In this document: piece after piece, positions 51,298 to 64,000 of the stretch
Position numbering within the stretch: the stretch's first letter is position 1
Layout: every line of letters starts with the position of its first letter
Assembly (NCBI GenBank): GCA_013400975.1
Contig: WBMZ01003460.1
Span: 27,144-91,143, forward strand
DNA from: Atrichornis clamosus
Taxonomy: Eukaryota; Chordata; Aves; Passeriformes; Menuridae
Direction: 5' to 3'
Length of the DNA: 64,000 nt
Notes under the pieces: model-generated
What the model saw: only the letters and a program-made list of their open reading frames with translations
Told to the model about the DNA's origin: nothing
Database searches by the model: none
Made by a program: the position numbers and the translations under genes

Positions 51298-52637
51298 TGG
51301 AAAGCTAAACACATGACTTTTGGGCCACTGACAGAATCTTAGAAGTTGTTCATTTTTTTTGTCTTTCCTTTTATCAGGCTTAGTGTGTGTCCTGTCCCCT
51401 TTGTCTTTCCAGCTGAGTATGTTTTGCATTGTGGCCCTTGCAGAGAGGATACTCCTCTATCAGTAGAAGCTGGTCTTATCAAAGCAGCCCCTTTTCCATC
51501 TTGTTCATCATCTGTGTGTTCAGATGTCCTAATTTGGATTCCACGCCATTTCAACCTGTACAGCACTGTGTGGTTGTTCAGCAAACAGTGAGGAATTCCT
51601 CTTCTGTCCATGGCCATTTTGGCACCATCAGGTTTTAGCGTGGCATCCTTGGGGCAGGTACTTTGTTCTTCATTTGTCCTTAGCAATTTCATCTCAAGTA
51701 TGTTGAGAAGAGGTATAATTTCAGTGGCATAATGCACACTGGCGATGAACAGGAAATCCTTGACTCCTCTTCAGTGTGGAGATAGGATGATTCAGGAAGA
51801 GCTAAAATAATCCCCAGCAGTAGCTGATTCTTCTGGATAGTCTGAAGAGGGGAAGGAAATTTAAACTAACCATGAGTGCGTATGATCAGGGTGGGTTGTG
51901 TACAAGTGAACCAGTGTTTGTAAGATTTTGGTAACACACACGCCCACACCCAGCTGGGGATGTTGGTTGGGCTTTCAGACCAGAGCTCAAGTAACACCCA
52001 AGATGTGTTACCCTACAGGTAGGAAAAAGAGGGAAGTATTTTCTTATTTTCATTATATCTCAGTACATCTTTGCAGCAGTCTGCATCCTGGGAGCTCTCA
52101 TAACACAAACAAGGTGATGAAGTGTTTGCAAATGAGGAAAGAATTATACAGAAGCTCTGCAACACTCTTTAAGCTTTCAAGCAACCTGGAGTTAAATTTA
52201 AAATGCAGTATACAAATATCTAATCTGTGCTTATCAGCCCCAGACCATACAGACAATGTAGATTTCCACAGAGAAATTCATATCTTGAAGTGCTTTTTTT
52301 TAAAATTTTTGTCATTCTGCAGTTGAATGTGGAGAATATATAGAATTATAAAGATACAGAAACAAAACGCAAATGATTTTAAAACTCCTAATGCATTTTG
52401 CCTTTTATAACCAGTTTGAATGTGTAAATTTTTCATTATTACAAATAACCCTGCCTTTTATCAAGAGATTATTGGAAACAAAAAGGGCCCTGTTCAAAGA
52501 GTCCATATTCAAAAAGTATCAAATTTATTTGCTAACGTTTGGGGAAGAAATTGCATGTCCAGGTAGGCATCCCTGGTGCTGCAGAAAGATATTTTCCAAA
52601 ACAAAATAATTTGTTTCTAACCAATGAAAGCTCTGAT

Positions 52638-52661
52638 AATCTTATATCCAATCTTATATCC
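52638..52661. repeat. 12-bp tandem duplication
   Basis: The unit AATCTTATATCC is present twice in direct succession without mismatch. It is a simple slippage-type duplication with no sign of function. Confidence 0.9.
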
Positions 52662-55144
52662 AATACATTATGTACAAGTATGGAAAGTTGATGGGTTAGC
52701 ACTTAACAGACCTGTTTTGAAAAGGTATGAATTTTACAAGGTAAATATTCTGGGGTTCTTTGTTTTTTTATTTTTTTGTTTGGTTGGTTGGGTTTTTTTT
52801 CTTTTAGCATCTCTTGTTATAATGTGTCATACTTTAGGCAAATGTTTTTTCTGTAGGTCTGGTATTCCTTTCAAACACCTTGTAACTGGTGACTTCTTTA
52901 AGAAAAACAAATATTTATAAGTGCTATTGGAAAAGACATGATGTTGTTACATGTCTTTAAGTCTATGCAGTGTATGCTCTGAGATTGTAGTTTGTTTTTA
53001 TTATTTTCCTTGGAGTGCACATATGGTTAGGTTCTACTTTTAAATGTTTTTTAACCATTGTAAGTGATGGAAGTGGCACTGAAGGCTAATAATGGCTTAC
53101 TCTCCACGGTATCAAGTTACTTAAGAAGTCTATTATCTTTGTCAAAATGAAATCATTTCTTCAACATGCTGCAGGTGCTACAGCTTTTATGAATTAGTAA
53201 TATTTATCAGGTGCTGGAATCACTTGACCCGAGGTCTTTTGCTTTAGAAGACAATGGAAACTGTGACTAATGCGCAGTGATCACATACTTGTGAAAAGAA
53301 GTGAAATAAGTTTTTACAGTCATTTTATTTCCTAAGATAGAGGGGTTTTCCTTGTATATCACTATAATTGCCCTTTGTTCATTAAATTAGAGAAAATACA
53401 TTTAAGAACGACTTTTTTTTTTTTTTTATGATGAGTGTGCAAAACATCTAGGGCCAGGAAGGCAGTTTTTTGAGTCTGTTGTCAGTCTGATCAGTAATTG
53501 CACTTGGCCACTGATAACGCAAGTTAATGCAAATTCTGTTGCTAATGCTACTCAGTTAATGCTGAATTACTTAAGTGGGGGAAAACTGAGAAGATGAATA
53601 TTTGAGTCATCACAAAACTGTGGATTCTGATGAAATTTTACAAGCCATTTTGGCCTGGTGACAAAACAACAGCAACAAACAAAACAGGATCAACTCATAC
53701 CCTACACTGGCAAAGTGTTTCTTCTTTCCCCACGGAGCAGAGAGGGGCGAGATGTGGCAATGCTCATTAGGTTCCTTCTCTGAAAAGAATTCAGTTTGCT
53801 GCTTGAGAAACAAGCCAAATGACCAGACTGGTAAGTCTGCTCTGTGTTTGGGTCACGTTCCACTGACACTGGTCCATTTGTCCTAAGTTTCTGGAATAGG
53901 AGTTGGAGAATCATCTCTCAAATATGAGCTTAACCATCCTCAGTGGCTCCTGTTAAGGAAAAGAAATGCCTGAACTCCATCAGGGCTGGAGTTCTTTATT
54001 TAGATGATTTCATTTTGGTGTTTTCCAAACTCCACTCTTTTCTTTACCTTTTCTTACTGATGCTCAAATGCAAAATACTGCATTTTTGGTCACTGAACAG
54101 GAAATCAATTTCATTGGTTTTGTTTCAGCAAGTAGAAGCCAGAGTGAATAATAAGATCAACTTTTGTTTTGATTATGACATGAGATTTCGGTTGAGGAAG
54201 GGTTGACCTTTCACGTAGACAAGCCTGGGAAACATTATTTTACTTTGGTGGAATAACAGAGAACAAATTGAATTAAAAGAAGCATTGGCAGAGTTAAAAG
54301 CTACTATTTTTTCATTCCTTTAATCACACTTTTCCAATGGTGACAGCTTTGTGAAACAAGTTAAGTTTTTTTTTCAGTTGCTCATGTCGTTTGGTACTGG
54401 TAGTTTAGACTGATCAGATTCCACCCCTATTTAGCAAATACAAGCTACTTTCTGTTACTGGATGCAGTCCCATTTTCCTGTGTCTTAAGTCTATATTTCG
54501 AGTTCAAAGTTAGTATTGCTTATGACAGTAGACATTTTAAAATAATTCAGCCTCACATTATCCAACTTTTGGCAGTGCTAGGGGAATTATTCCCTAGCTA
54601 ATTCTTCTGACTTCTGTCAGTCTGACACCACTGTAGTTGATGTGACAAAGTGCTATTGCAAATTTGCTAAGATGTTGCACTGGTGTGCAAGTCTACACAA
54701 GAAAAACATTCTAGTTTTAGAAATACTTCTGATACCTATGCCATTCAGTATGTATTTGACACACTGTCCAAAATTATTTGGATGAAAATTCAAGAGATCT
54801 TTTATGTAAGAAAAATTCTAACTCTTATCTGAACTTTTTCATGATTTGCATTTGTTCTGAGTGAAAATGAAACACTAATAATACTGTTATTACTCTAAGT
54901 AGCCTCAACAATATGTTTTGTGAATGAACATTTATAAAGGAAGGGATGTCTAAGTGGTTGAGAGAAATCATAAAGGTTATAGTCTTTATAATTTATGTTG
55001 TGTTTATAAAAGAGTTTGGGGTTATTTTTGTCCCTTTTTTTCTTAGGTGAGAATTCAGGTGTTGTTTTCAATGTTGCCTCTTACATGGGTTAAGAGAAGT
55101 CACTAAGTAGATTAATATGTGCTTATATATCAAGGTATACTTCA

Positions 55145-55376
55145 AGAATAATTCAGAATGGAAGGGACCTCAGCAGGTCTGCAATCTGTTAAAATATTGG
55201 TCAGCTCCAGGGTCAGACCAAGTTACTCAGGGATTTGTCCAGTCGGGTGTAGAAAACTTCCAAGGATGGAGAGGGCAAAACCTCCCCAGACAACCTGTTC
55301 CAGTGCCTGACCATAACAGTGGAGAAGTTTAATTGAAGTTGTGTATCTGTTTTATCCTGTCCTGGGATGCTGCATC
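55145..55376 (-). repeat. CR1 LINE 3' fragment on minus strand
   Basis: The + strand shows the reverse complement of CR1: 'cagaatggaagggacctcag', then 'ttactcagggatttgtccag', 'tcgggtgtagaaaacttcca', 'ggatggagagggcaaaacct', 'cagacaacctgttccagtgc', and a weaker 'tttatcctgtcctggga' block. Order and spacing match the consensus tail. The terminal ATTCTATG repeat is eroded. Short open frames on both strands here belong to the repeat. Confidence 0.88.
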
Positions 55377-57398
55377 TGCCTCGCAGAATCAGCAGTAAGT
55401 ATTTACTGTTACTGATCTGAAACACAGCCTAAGTGCTGTTCAACCTCTATTGTTAAAAGTAACTTGTAAGTTGTATAGCAGAATGACAATGCCATGAGAC
55501 TGCTCTGAATAGATTGGTACATTGTACAAGTAGCCCTGCAATTTAACAAAGGCATCTTTGAGTTAAACTACAGTGGTTTTTTCCATGTACAATCTCATGT
55601 GATACAATCTGTTCCCTGTCTCTTCATTCAGTTGCACAGGTACTGTTCTCACCATAGAGACTGAAGTGTCTCTGTCATCGCCTGTCACAGTTTCAAAACT
55701 CTCAAAATAAGGGTTCTTTTCCCCTGGATAATGATCTCAGGATTTTCACTATGATGTTTGGCTTAGTAATATGTTCCTTGTTATACACATTTAAAAGGCA
55801 ATTCTCTGTATTCTGTGACTGTACAAGAGACAAGTTGTCTTTATTGGGCATGGAGCACAGATATGAATAGTCAGCTTTGCAGGATTTTATTGGAAATGCA
55901 TTTGCTTAGGATATAGCTTTGGAACTCGTGCTATGTCGTATTTCTACCCCTCAGCTGCAGAGCATTTGCTGTTATACCAGCCTTTCTCATCTTGTGATTG
56001 ATGTGTTACTGCAGCCAGAATTTGAGATGTTACCTGAGCCCAGGCAGTAATTTCACATAAAAACAGGGTACCATAACAGATAAAACAAGGAGCTGATGGA
56101 GGTCAGTATTTGGCTCTATGTCTAAGAACACACCTTTCCACTCTGACACTGCGTGCTGGTACTGTGCTCTAGAGGACTGTGCAACAATGGAAATAACACC
56201 GTGTAACAGGAGGAGTCTGCAATTACACGGATGGAATCAAGTACTGTGCTGAATCCAGGCACTTTATCAATGTGTGAAAGTCAATTATTTGAGTATTTGG
56301 TGGGTTTTGCATAAATTTGCACATCAATTTCCTGGTAAAATCACCACTTTTTAGCCAGTTTTCTTAAACGTTTATTTGACAGTCAACATACATTGGAAAT
56401 GACATTGTTCAATGTCAGACACAGCTTTGTTCAAGGCAAACACCTGTTATGGGCTGCTATGGGATTGAGTTTCATAGAAGCATAGCAGGCACCTGAATCT
56501 CTCTGTGTGGGAGCCCTTCAGTGAAAATCAGGGGACTGCAAGGAAGCATGAGCTTGTTTCTGCTGAGCACAGCCTGGGACAGTCATCCCGTCAGCAGCTG
56601 ACTTCTGGAAGAATGATCTGTACCGAAGTGTTGCACAGACAACATGAGTGATACTGAAATGCTGGTAAGTTACGTTTTTGATTGTGAATTGGGATTTTAT
56701 TCCTTTGGGGATTTTTTTGTGTCTGGATGCTTGTAACCTGTTCCTGACACATGATCTATCACTGTTTTGGTGAAATTCTGTAAAGGGGCAAAGAGCACAA
56801 CAGTAGATTTTTATTTTTCATTTTACCTATGGTCCCTCTCTGTCTTCTTTTCTTTGCAGAGCAAAAAAGAGTAGTATAAACAGTAACATTGGTGACTCCT
56901 ATTCTGACAGAATTATTGTCCTAGGGATGATATCCATGCCAAGGAACTTCTCATTCTCCACATAGAGCTAATGAATGTGCAGGGGACCAGATATGCATCC
57001 AGGTGCTACAAGTGTAGTGCATTTATGCTGTAAGTTGCTTATGTTGCTGTAGCACGGTAGGTGGTGGTGGTACTGTATACATGTACTAACTAGAGTATTA
57101 TTTTCCTTTCAGGTTTCAAGAATAACTTTCTTCAAGTCCTGAAAATTTCACATTCTTGTAGGTAAATGCATGATATCTTGCTCCTGCAAAATCAACCTAA
57201 GTTCCTATCAAAGTTGTTCTCTTGCTGTCCAAGAAGAACTATCTTTTAATCTTTTACTTATCTCTATTTTTATTCATTTTGGGGAAGATGGTATTAAGAA
57301 ACTGAGTTTTATGTTTTGCTATGACGGCAGAAAAGCTGGCATCTCACTATGTCCAAAATTAGCATTTTGCCCTATAGTGTGGTATGTACAGCACAGCC

Positions 57399-57434
57399 TT
57401 CTCTCTCTTTCTCTCTTTCTCTCTCTCTCTTTTG
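57399..57434. repeat. CT-rich polypyrimidine microsatellite
   Basis: The segment consists of interrupted CT and CTTT runs, pure pyrimidine on the + strand. It is followed about 25 bp later by a second pyrimidine tract ending 'cccctttcag' (57452-57461), which looks like a splice acceptor. The sequence after it does not encode a GABRB2 exon. Confidence 0.9.
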
Positions 57435-57718
57435 CCATTTTTTCCTCTTTTCCCCTTTCAGCGACTCTTCATGAACTGCTAATACTGCTGTAGAATTGTT
57501 TCTATAGGTGTGTGAAACTTGCTTACATTATAAAATTACAAGGTGCTTGCTAAGTATGTTAACTTTCTTATAAAAATAAAATGGTATTTTTAGCTTTTGT
57601 ACCTGTGTGTTTCATTATGAGTGTAAAGGAATTCTGAACACAGCAACACGTGGGAAATTTTTGAAATTTGCTGAGACAAGATGACTGTGAGGTCACAGTG
57701 CTTGTCAGCTGATTTTTC

Positions 57719-57738
57719 TATTTTTACATATTTTTACA
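57719..57738. repeat. 10-bp tandem duplication
   Basis: The unit TATTTTTACA occurs twice in succession in AT-rich intron. It is a minor slippage-type repeat. Confidence 0.9.
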
Positions 57739-60700
57739 TACAAAAATTATAAATTAAAAAATATTATACTTTTTAAAGAGCTCTTTATGTTGCATAGGGG
57801 TCTTGAAAGTGATGCAGGAGTAAGTAGCATTTGTACTGTGTACATTCCAGTTAATTTGTGCTGCTGAGTGATCCATGAACAGAATTTTAGTCACTTTTTT
57901 TTGAAAAGAGGTCTTTGTAACTGAACAGTGAGTTCCTATTTGCACATATTTACATATGTGCTAGCTCCTATTTGGCCTTGCAGGTGTACTCAGGGATACT
58001 TCGTTCTGTGGCTGGATGCCAAATTGCTTTTGATTTTAAGGAATTTTAAAGAAGAGATTTGATAAATTAGGCCGATATGCCTGTTACAATGGTATGGCTG
58101 TAATTTTGCCAAATATTAAATTGTAAAAACAGTGACGTAATTATCATTTAAGAATTATTTGCAGTTTTAATGGCCATATGTGAACAGGCATTGTAACATG
58201 TTCTCATACTTGCGTGACTTGCATTTACAGGGAGCTCTCTAGGCTCATTTAAACCTGAGCTTTGGTCTTCTGGGAATACTGATCCAGAGTGCAAAACTGG
58301 AGCCAGGGTCTTCTACATCTCTGTTACAGCCATTGCTGAGCCAGGGTGGCTTTTGATTCTTGTATGACCACCTGAAGTCAGCAATCTTCGCTGCCATTCC
58401 CTTTTTCACCTGTTCTGTTTTAAAGTGGCCATAAGCAGTCTTTCAGATTTTGAATCCACCATTTCCATCGTAGTTCTGTTACGATTCAGCCTCAACATAG
58501 CATATGGCAAGCACAAATAGCACTTTCACACAGATGTGGGTTTGTTTTTTCATGGACTCCAACATGGCAAAACCAATAATGTAATCTGAATATTCTCAGT
58601 TGATTTGAGAATATGTTGATGAGATTAGGAAAATATAGCTACCCTCTTTGTGCTCTAGGATCTCATCTGGGTTAAATAGTTCTGTTTTCGTTTAATAACT
58701 CCAATGTAGTACTTTTCTCAAATCTGGTTGTGAACATAGAATTGGTATCTGCTTTACTACCTTTAGCATGAAGGGATCTTAGTCTTGCATTTGGGTAGGA
58801 GTTGATGACTACAGCACTGAATGCTGCTCTTGACAAGGAGAGACATGCTGGAATTTATCATTGTGTTTCTCCTTTTTGAGACACAGTGCCAATTTCAGTA
58901 GCCTGCACGTGGCAATTTGACTTCTTTAAGGGAAAACAGCTGCTGGCCAGCATTCTGTGCTGTGGGTCAGAGAAGATCAACCACGGTCTTAATTTTGCTC
59001 ACTCTTCAGTGCATAAACTCACTGGTTTTCAGTGAGGAATGAAGGTGATGCAGAAAATAGGCAGAAGTAAGTTACTTAGACAATTTTTTTTACAATGTTT
59101 CTTTGTATTGCTCTACCTGTGAGATACTCTCCAAAAAAGCAATGCTGTGTTCTGAGCAGCTTTTCTGTCTCTGCTTCATGAGTCCTGTACTTTTTTTCTG
59201 GGCATAAAATCTGCTGTTGAAAGGTGAACTTTTTTGAACGGTCTGGTGCACTTGTCTTTGCTGCTTGAGCTTTAGCCAGCACCTCCCACTGAGTCAAGCT
59301 CTTCTGACCACTTCTGTGGGTTTGTTTCTTCTTGGACTAGGAAAGCCTTATTGTGAATGAATACTGAAATGTTGATGTGACTGCTCTGGAGATGAGTAGG
59401 ATGCCAGGTTATACAGAAATAACGTCATTTTGTGATATTTCTTGCTCTTACTGGGAAAATACCATGGTTTTGAATGCAGCATGTTTTCCCTAAATACAGT
59501 GATTTAGACAACCTGGAGCAGCTGCTTATTCTATGTGGTTTTACTTTTTAATTTGGTTTTTTAAAGTCCTTTTTTCCTTCAGGGATTTGGATGATTGTGG
59601 CAAGTATTTTAGCCAGAAGGTAGAACACAGCTCACTAGGGAGACTCCAGCTGGGACTGAAAACACAGCAGTGTTGGTTCCACATGTTCGTGAGTCAACAC
59701 ACGAGGCCACTTGACCAGCCAAAAATGAACTCAGTCTGTGGAAAAGGAGGCAATTTGTACCTTGTATTAAGGGCTTATCATTCTGTTATTACAAATGTGT
59801 CTCTAAATCTCCTAATTTGCTTATGAATATTGGCTATTCCATGAGTGTCTGACCTTCGGAGAAGTAAGCTCAGCTCTCAGCTCAAGAACTGTCATCCCTA
59901 GTGAGTTGTTCAGAATAGACTGCGAACTGCTTCCAAAGGAAGGATGAATGTAAGCCCTAAATAATTATGAGAATGATGACTCGGCAAGCCTTTTAGTTAG
60001 ATCTTTCCTTATCTAAATTGTTTTTCCAATCATGATAAAAATATCAAAGTATGCTGTAAAAATATCTGAGCAAAATATCGGAGTCAGTTGCATAGAGGAA
60101 GATAATTAGCAGATAGTGTACATCTGTTCTTACAGAATCAAAGAAGGGCAGATGAGCTGATGTGGAGCTCTGTGTACTTTAACCTGGACTATTTTCAGCC
60201 CCTTGGTTGTCTTAGTATCTGTCCGCTGCATTGCAGCTGTCTGCAGAAGGTGGATCTATCAACAAGTCACTGTTATTTCCTACAGTGTGTGTGTAACTTT
60301 AAAGTTCTGATTTTGGGAGGGGAACAGCTGATGGCCGTGTAGTTTCCTGGTCATTATGGCTAAAAGAGACAGAGAGCCCTTAATTCTCATTAAAGTCTGA
60401 TCAAATAAATGTTGACCTAAAGCTGTCACCCTTTGAAGAGGTTTGTATAAGAAGAGATGTTCCCAGCTAAAGACATCATTGTTGCAAATGGAGCACACGG
60501 TCTGGAAGTGTGTGTGCCTCGTTTGAGCTGAGGGTTGCTGTGACTGTTTATATGTGGTGATACCCAGAGTCTTTAAGAAATGGATTTGTATTCCAGATTC
60601 TTGGGACCATATCATCAGTGCATGGAGTTTTACCCACAGGAGCATTCTGCTCTCATCTGTGTCACAGAGCGGCTAAATGAGATTTTTACTGTCAGACAGA

Positions 60701-61232
60701 AACTTGTGCAGTCTCTTCTTGATGGCTACCTTAGACGTCAGAGGTGTGAGGTCAGTCTGCTCCAACTGCCATCTGGACAAGGCAGTGTTTGGTGCTTCGT
60801 GTTGTCTCAGGGGGATCCTGTGTCCTGTGACTGTGAGTAGTCACCCAAATTTGGAATCAGTATCTCAGTGTCTACAGCATGAAATCCTTCTTGACTGACG
60901 GTTCTCAATCTGTCAGCATGGCCACGTTTGATGATACAGCATTACAATTAAGGGAAGAAATGCAAAAAGAAATACTAATTTTTAAAACTCTTTGGTCTGT
61001 CTTTCAGAATAAATATAGCAATTTAGTTAAATACATTTAAATATAATTTAAGTTCTTTATTTTTAACAGTTTTTATTGAGGAAATTATTGGGTGTTATTT
61101 ACTGTGTGTCTACAGCTCAGTTACATATTGTTGCATTTTAAGTTGTTCAAGCTAGTGCAAAAAGACCTTGGGAAGTCTATGATCAGATAGATATGTCAGA
61201 AATTTCTATTTTGTGAGAATAGACATGCTGAC

Positions 61233-61260
61233 TTATGGAAGCATGATTGTGCTTCCATAA
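61233..61260. repeat. Perfect inverted repeat, 11-bp arms with 6-nt loop
   Basis: TTATGGAAGCA (61233-61243) and TGCTTCCATAA (61250-61260) are exact reverse complements around TGATTG. The stem is too short for a microRNA precursor and no longer pairing was seen outside it. Confidence 0.9.
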
Positions 61261-64000
61261 ATCTTGCTAATGGTTGAATATTTCATCTAGGGGACAGGGT
61301 TATTCATTCCACAACCATTTTTTACCTATCTGTATGCTCTGTATGATCTCTCTGAAAAATGATAATAGTAAAGAATGAAAAAGTTCTGTAACTTCAGGGG
61401 TCTTTTAAGAGAGAAAAGGTGGTCTATTGGAGTTGATGCCTTACACGATATTCCCTTTTCTGAATATGAACGGCTCTGATCTTCCTAAAAAGGAATTTAG
61501 CCAGTTCTTGTTGTGTATGCTTGATATTGATGATGATGATGTGAGTTTTCAGGTTCTTGGAGTGAAATATAAGGATTTCTGAGAATGTCTATTCTTGCTT
61601 ATTAATGTTCATTGCACAAGAGGGGTAACACTGACTTGATCACTGTTTCTCTCATATGTAAAAAAAGGGTGGAGTTATCACAGGTCTCTTGAGAAATGAA
61701 AAAGTCTTGCACATATCTGTAAAATTCCACCTATTCTTAAAGGGCCTGGATTTTTTCAAAGCTCCACAAAGTCTGCATTCTTGTGAACTCACAGTCTAAC
61801 AACTTGGAAATAAATCCCACAATGTCAGGATGGGAGCCCAGCACCAGCTTTGCAGTTGTTATCCCTCTATTGTGAACTAAGTTGACTGCTTCATGTTCCC
61901 ATGTTATTTCCAGACGTGCAGATTACTTGAACTCCTTGTGATTTGTGTCATAACTCCAGACATGTTAAATGTCCTGTGAAGTGGGAAGTATGAAGTATGT
62001 CCATACATTTGACCAGAACGGAAATTTTTCCTTGAGCCTTTTCCTAAAAGGATGTCAGCCCACAGAAAATTGGCAGGTAACCTTTATGACCATGAAAGCA
62101 ATTCTGGGCTGTTTGAATTTTTGATTGTCATTGTCTTTTTCTACCCTGTTTTCTGTCACAGTTTGCCTTTGGAGGAGTAAATGCATATGTAAGTCTTTCC
62201 CTCTGTGCTCTGTTATGTGGAGTGGTAACATGCCTCACTCAGAAAAGACATTTCTAGATTTCTCCTTTCTGCCTTTATCATTCTGTCCTGAGCTGTGGCA
62301 GAGCTCTGATAAGAGTCGGTGCAGTTTGTGTGTCTGCCCCACCACGTTGTGGGGAGTGTCCCCAAAACTCCATCTCAGCACTGATGGTTCCATGCTGAAC
62401 CTGTGAATTGTCTTCTGAGTCCTTGTGTTGGAGTTGTCAGTAAGGGATTGCTCTCCTTGTACTAAACCTCCTTTAATGAAACGCGCACCAGAGTGTTTGC
62501 AAAGCTGCCAGCACAGCGAGACCTCGCACCCTCTGTGCCAGCTGAGGAGCCCTCGAGGCTGCTGCCAGCACAGTGGCACTATTAGAGGCACAGTCTCCAG
62601 AGAAAAATCACCTCTGGGCAGTCACAGTAAGAGTTGGAATGTTAATGATTTTAAATGAGCAGTGGAATTATTTGCACTATTAGTATTTTTAAACCTCTAG
62701 TCTGCTGAAATGGTCAGCTGTCTATAAGTCCCTGCTGCCAATGCAAATTTATCCTATTTGTGTGACTGCTTTTCCGTTTTGGACCTAACACTCCTGTTCA
62801 TGAGTGGATCCCATGTGGTGGTGCCTGGATCATTTCTGAACAGCAGAGTTATTTTCTGGAGGCAGTAGATGTCCTATATTCTGACATTAATAAGGTTCCT
62901 GATGTTGTATTGAATGACATTCTTATAAACAAGGTGGGGAAACATTAGAGAAAACCACATTTGGAAAATAACATGAACATGATTATTGAGTTTACAGGAA
63001 GGAAACAATTTTTTACCAAGTCCCTCTTCAGTGTTTTCATTTAATGATTTGAAAATTATTAAGCTTTCAAAACATTTGTGTAGCTTGAAAGGATAGAGTT
63101 AGGTTTTAACAATTCTCACTAGAGAGGTGGCCTGAAAAAATCAAATTCCCAATTTTACATCTAACACTGGCATCTCAGAACAGGGAAATAACTAGGTGTA
63201 AATGGCAGCCCAGGGCAGAGGTGTGGGAATCAAAACAAAATAAAAAATCCAACCTTGGGGAGATATCACAGATTGTGATGTGACACTGATTCCTTAGCAG
63301 CAATAGTGGGGCTGACATCAGGGTCTATTAATGGAAGTGCTATTTGTAAAGTAACTGAAGTTTTCTGTTCTATTTCATAGTGGCAGTACTTGGTGGTCAG
63401 GCTATGTCCTTCCAAGCGCTGCACTTCAAGGAAGATTTATATCAGTCAGAGAATATCTAAGGCATAGCAAGAAAATTAATCCAAGACCTAGAAAACATGA
63501 CTTAGAAGAAAGTTGCTCTGGTAAAGAGGAATGTAAGGAAGAGATGTGTGGGTCTTCTAACACACAGAATGTACTGCAAAGGGGAAGAGGATAATCTGTT
63601 CTGTATCATGTTGGTTAGTATAAGTGATGATCTTAAATTGTAGCACTGAAAGTTCCAAGTGGAGACGGTGGGGATGGTAAAGGACAAAGATAACCGCAGT
63701 GGGATGCAAGGATAGACTGAGTCTCTTTCACCCACTGTGGCCCACCCACAGGAGGGCTCTCAAGCAAAAAACCATTTGTGGAGGTACAGTTGCCCCTAAC
63801 CTTGCTGATAAATAGATTTTGCATGAATGACAGATGGATACACCAGCATGAAATTATCATTGTATAAACAGTTGATTAAAAACCAAAGTAATGCTTGATA
63901 AACAGATGAATTCAACATGTCTTACTCAAGGACTATAGTTGCATTTTCCTCCTACCAGTCTGAAGGAGAGCTAGAATAAGTGTCCCTGAGTATAACCAAG

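Noticed and set aside
57452..57480. Strong acceptor-like 'cccctttcag' that might precede GABRB2 exon 6
   Set aside because: The following sequence does not encode Tyr-Gly-Tyr-Thr-Thr-Asp-Asp and soon meets stops. It is a cryptic acceptor at most.
60580..60840. 86-codon + strand frame with protein-like appearance
   Set aside because: No family recognised, no splice signals, and not a GABRB2 exon. Length is within chance expectation.

Overview
The window looks like bird nuclear DNA. It is AT-rich and intronic. Its recognisable interspersed repeats are mainly CR1 LINE fragments, plus one solo retroviral LTR of alpharetrovirus-like layout and one ancient amniote SINE. No operon structure, complete intronless gene, tRNA, rRNA or CRISPR array was seen.

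It lies inside one large gene on the + strand, the GABA-A receptor beta-2 subunit gene (GABRB2). Two coding exons are present, both with canonical AG/GT borders. Exon 4 (17529-17749, 221 bp) encodes residues 56-128 of the mature subunit plus two bases of codon 129. Exon 5 (46147-46229, 83 bp) encodes residues 130-156, including the whole Cys-loop, plus one base of codon 157. Sizes, phases and protein sequence match the GABRB family. Residues 66, 73, 75 and 76 (Ala, Ser, Asn, Val) point to beta-2 rather than beta-1 or beta-3. The rest is intron: the end of intron 3 (1-17528), all of intron 4 (17750-46146, 28,397 bp) and the start of intron 5 (46230-64000). I did not find exon 3 or exon 6 inside the window.

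Intron 3 holds two short CR1 relics, a perfect 30-bp palindrome in a repeat-rich patch, and an isolated CpG-dense patch of about 300 bp with a perfect TGAACCGGTTCA palindrome. Intron 4 holds a minus-strand solo LTR with TG/CA ends and a 6-bp target-site duplication, a CR1 3' end, a MIR1_Amn-like SINE, a roughly 1-kb internally deleted CR1 on the minus strand, a 117-bp exact duplication flanking a single N (probable assembly artefact), a near-perfect 27-bp inverted repeat, a TA/CA microsatellite and a GC-richer open segment on the minus strand near 40.1 kb. Intron 5 holds another CR1 fragment, two hairpins, a CT-rich microsatellite and a segment near 51.1 kb that might be a decayed coding fragment.

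I found no convincing new biological system. The best leads are the CpG/GRHL-like patch, the internally deleted CR1, the LTR, the ancient SINE and the assembly duplication. All repeat family assignments come from memory of consensus sequences, not from a search.
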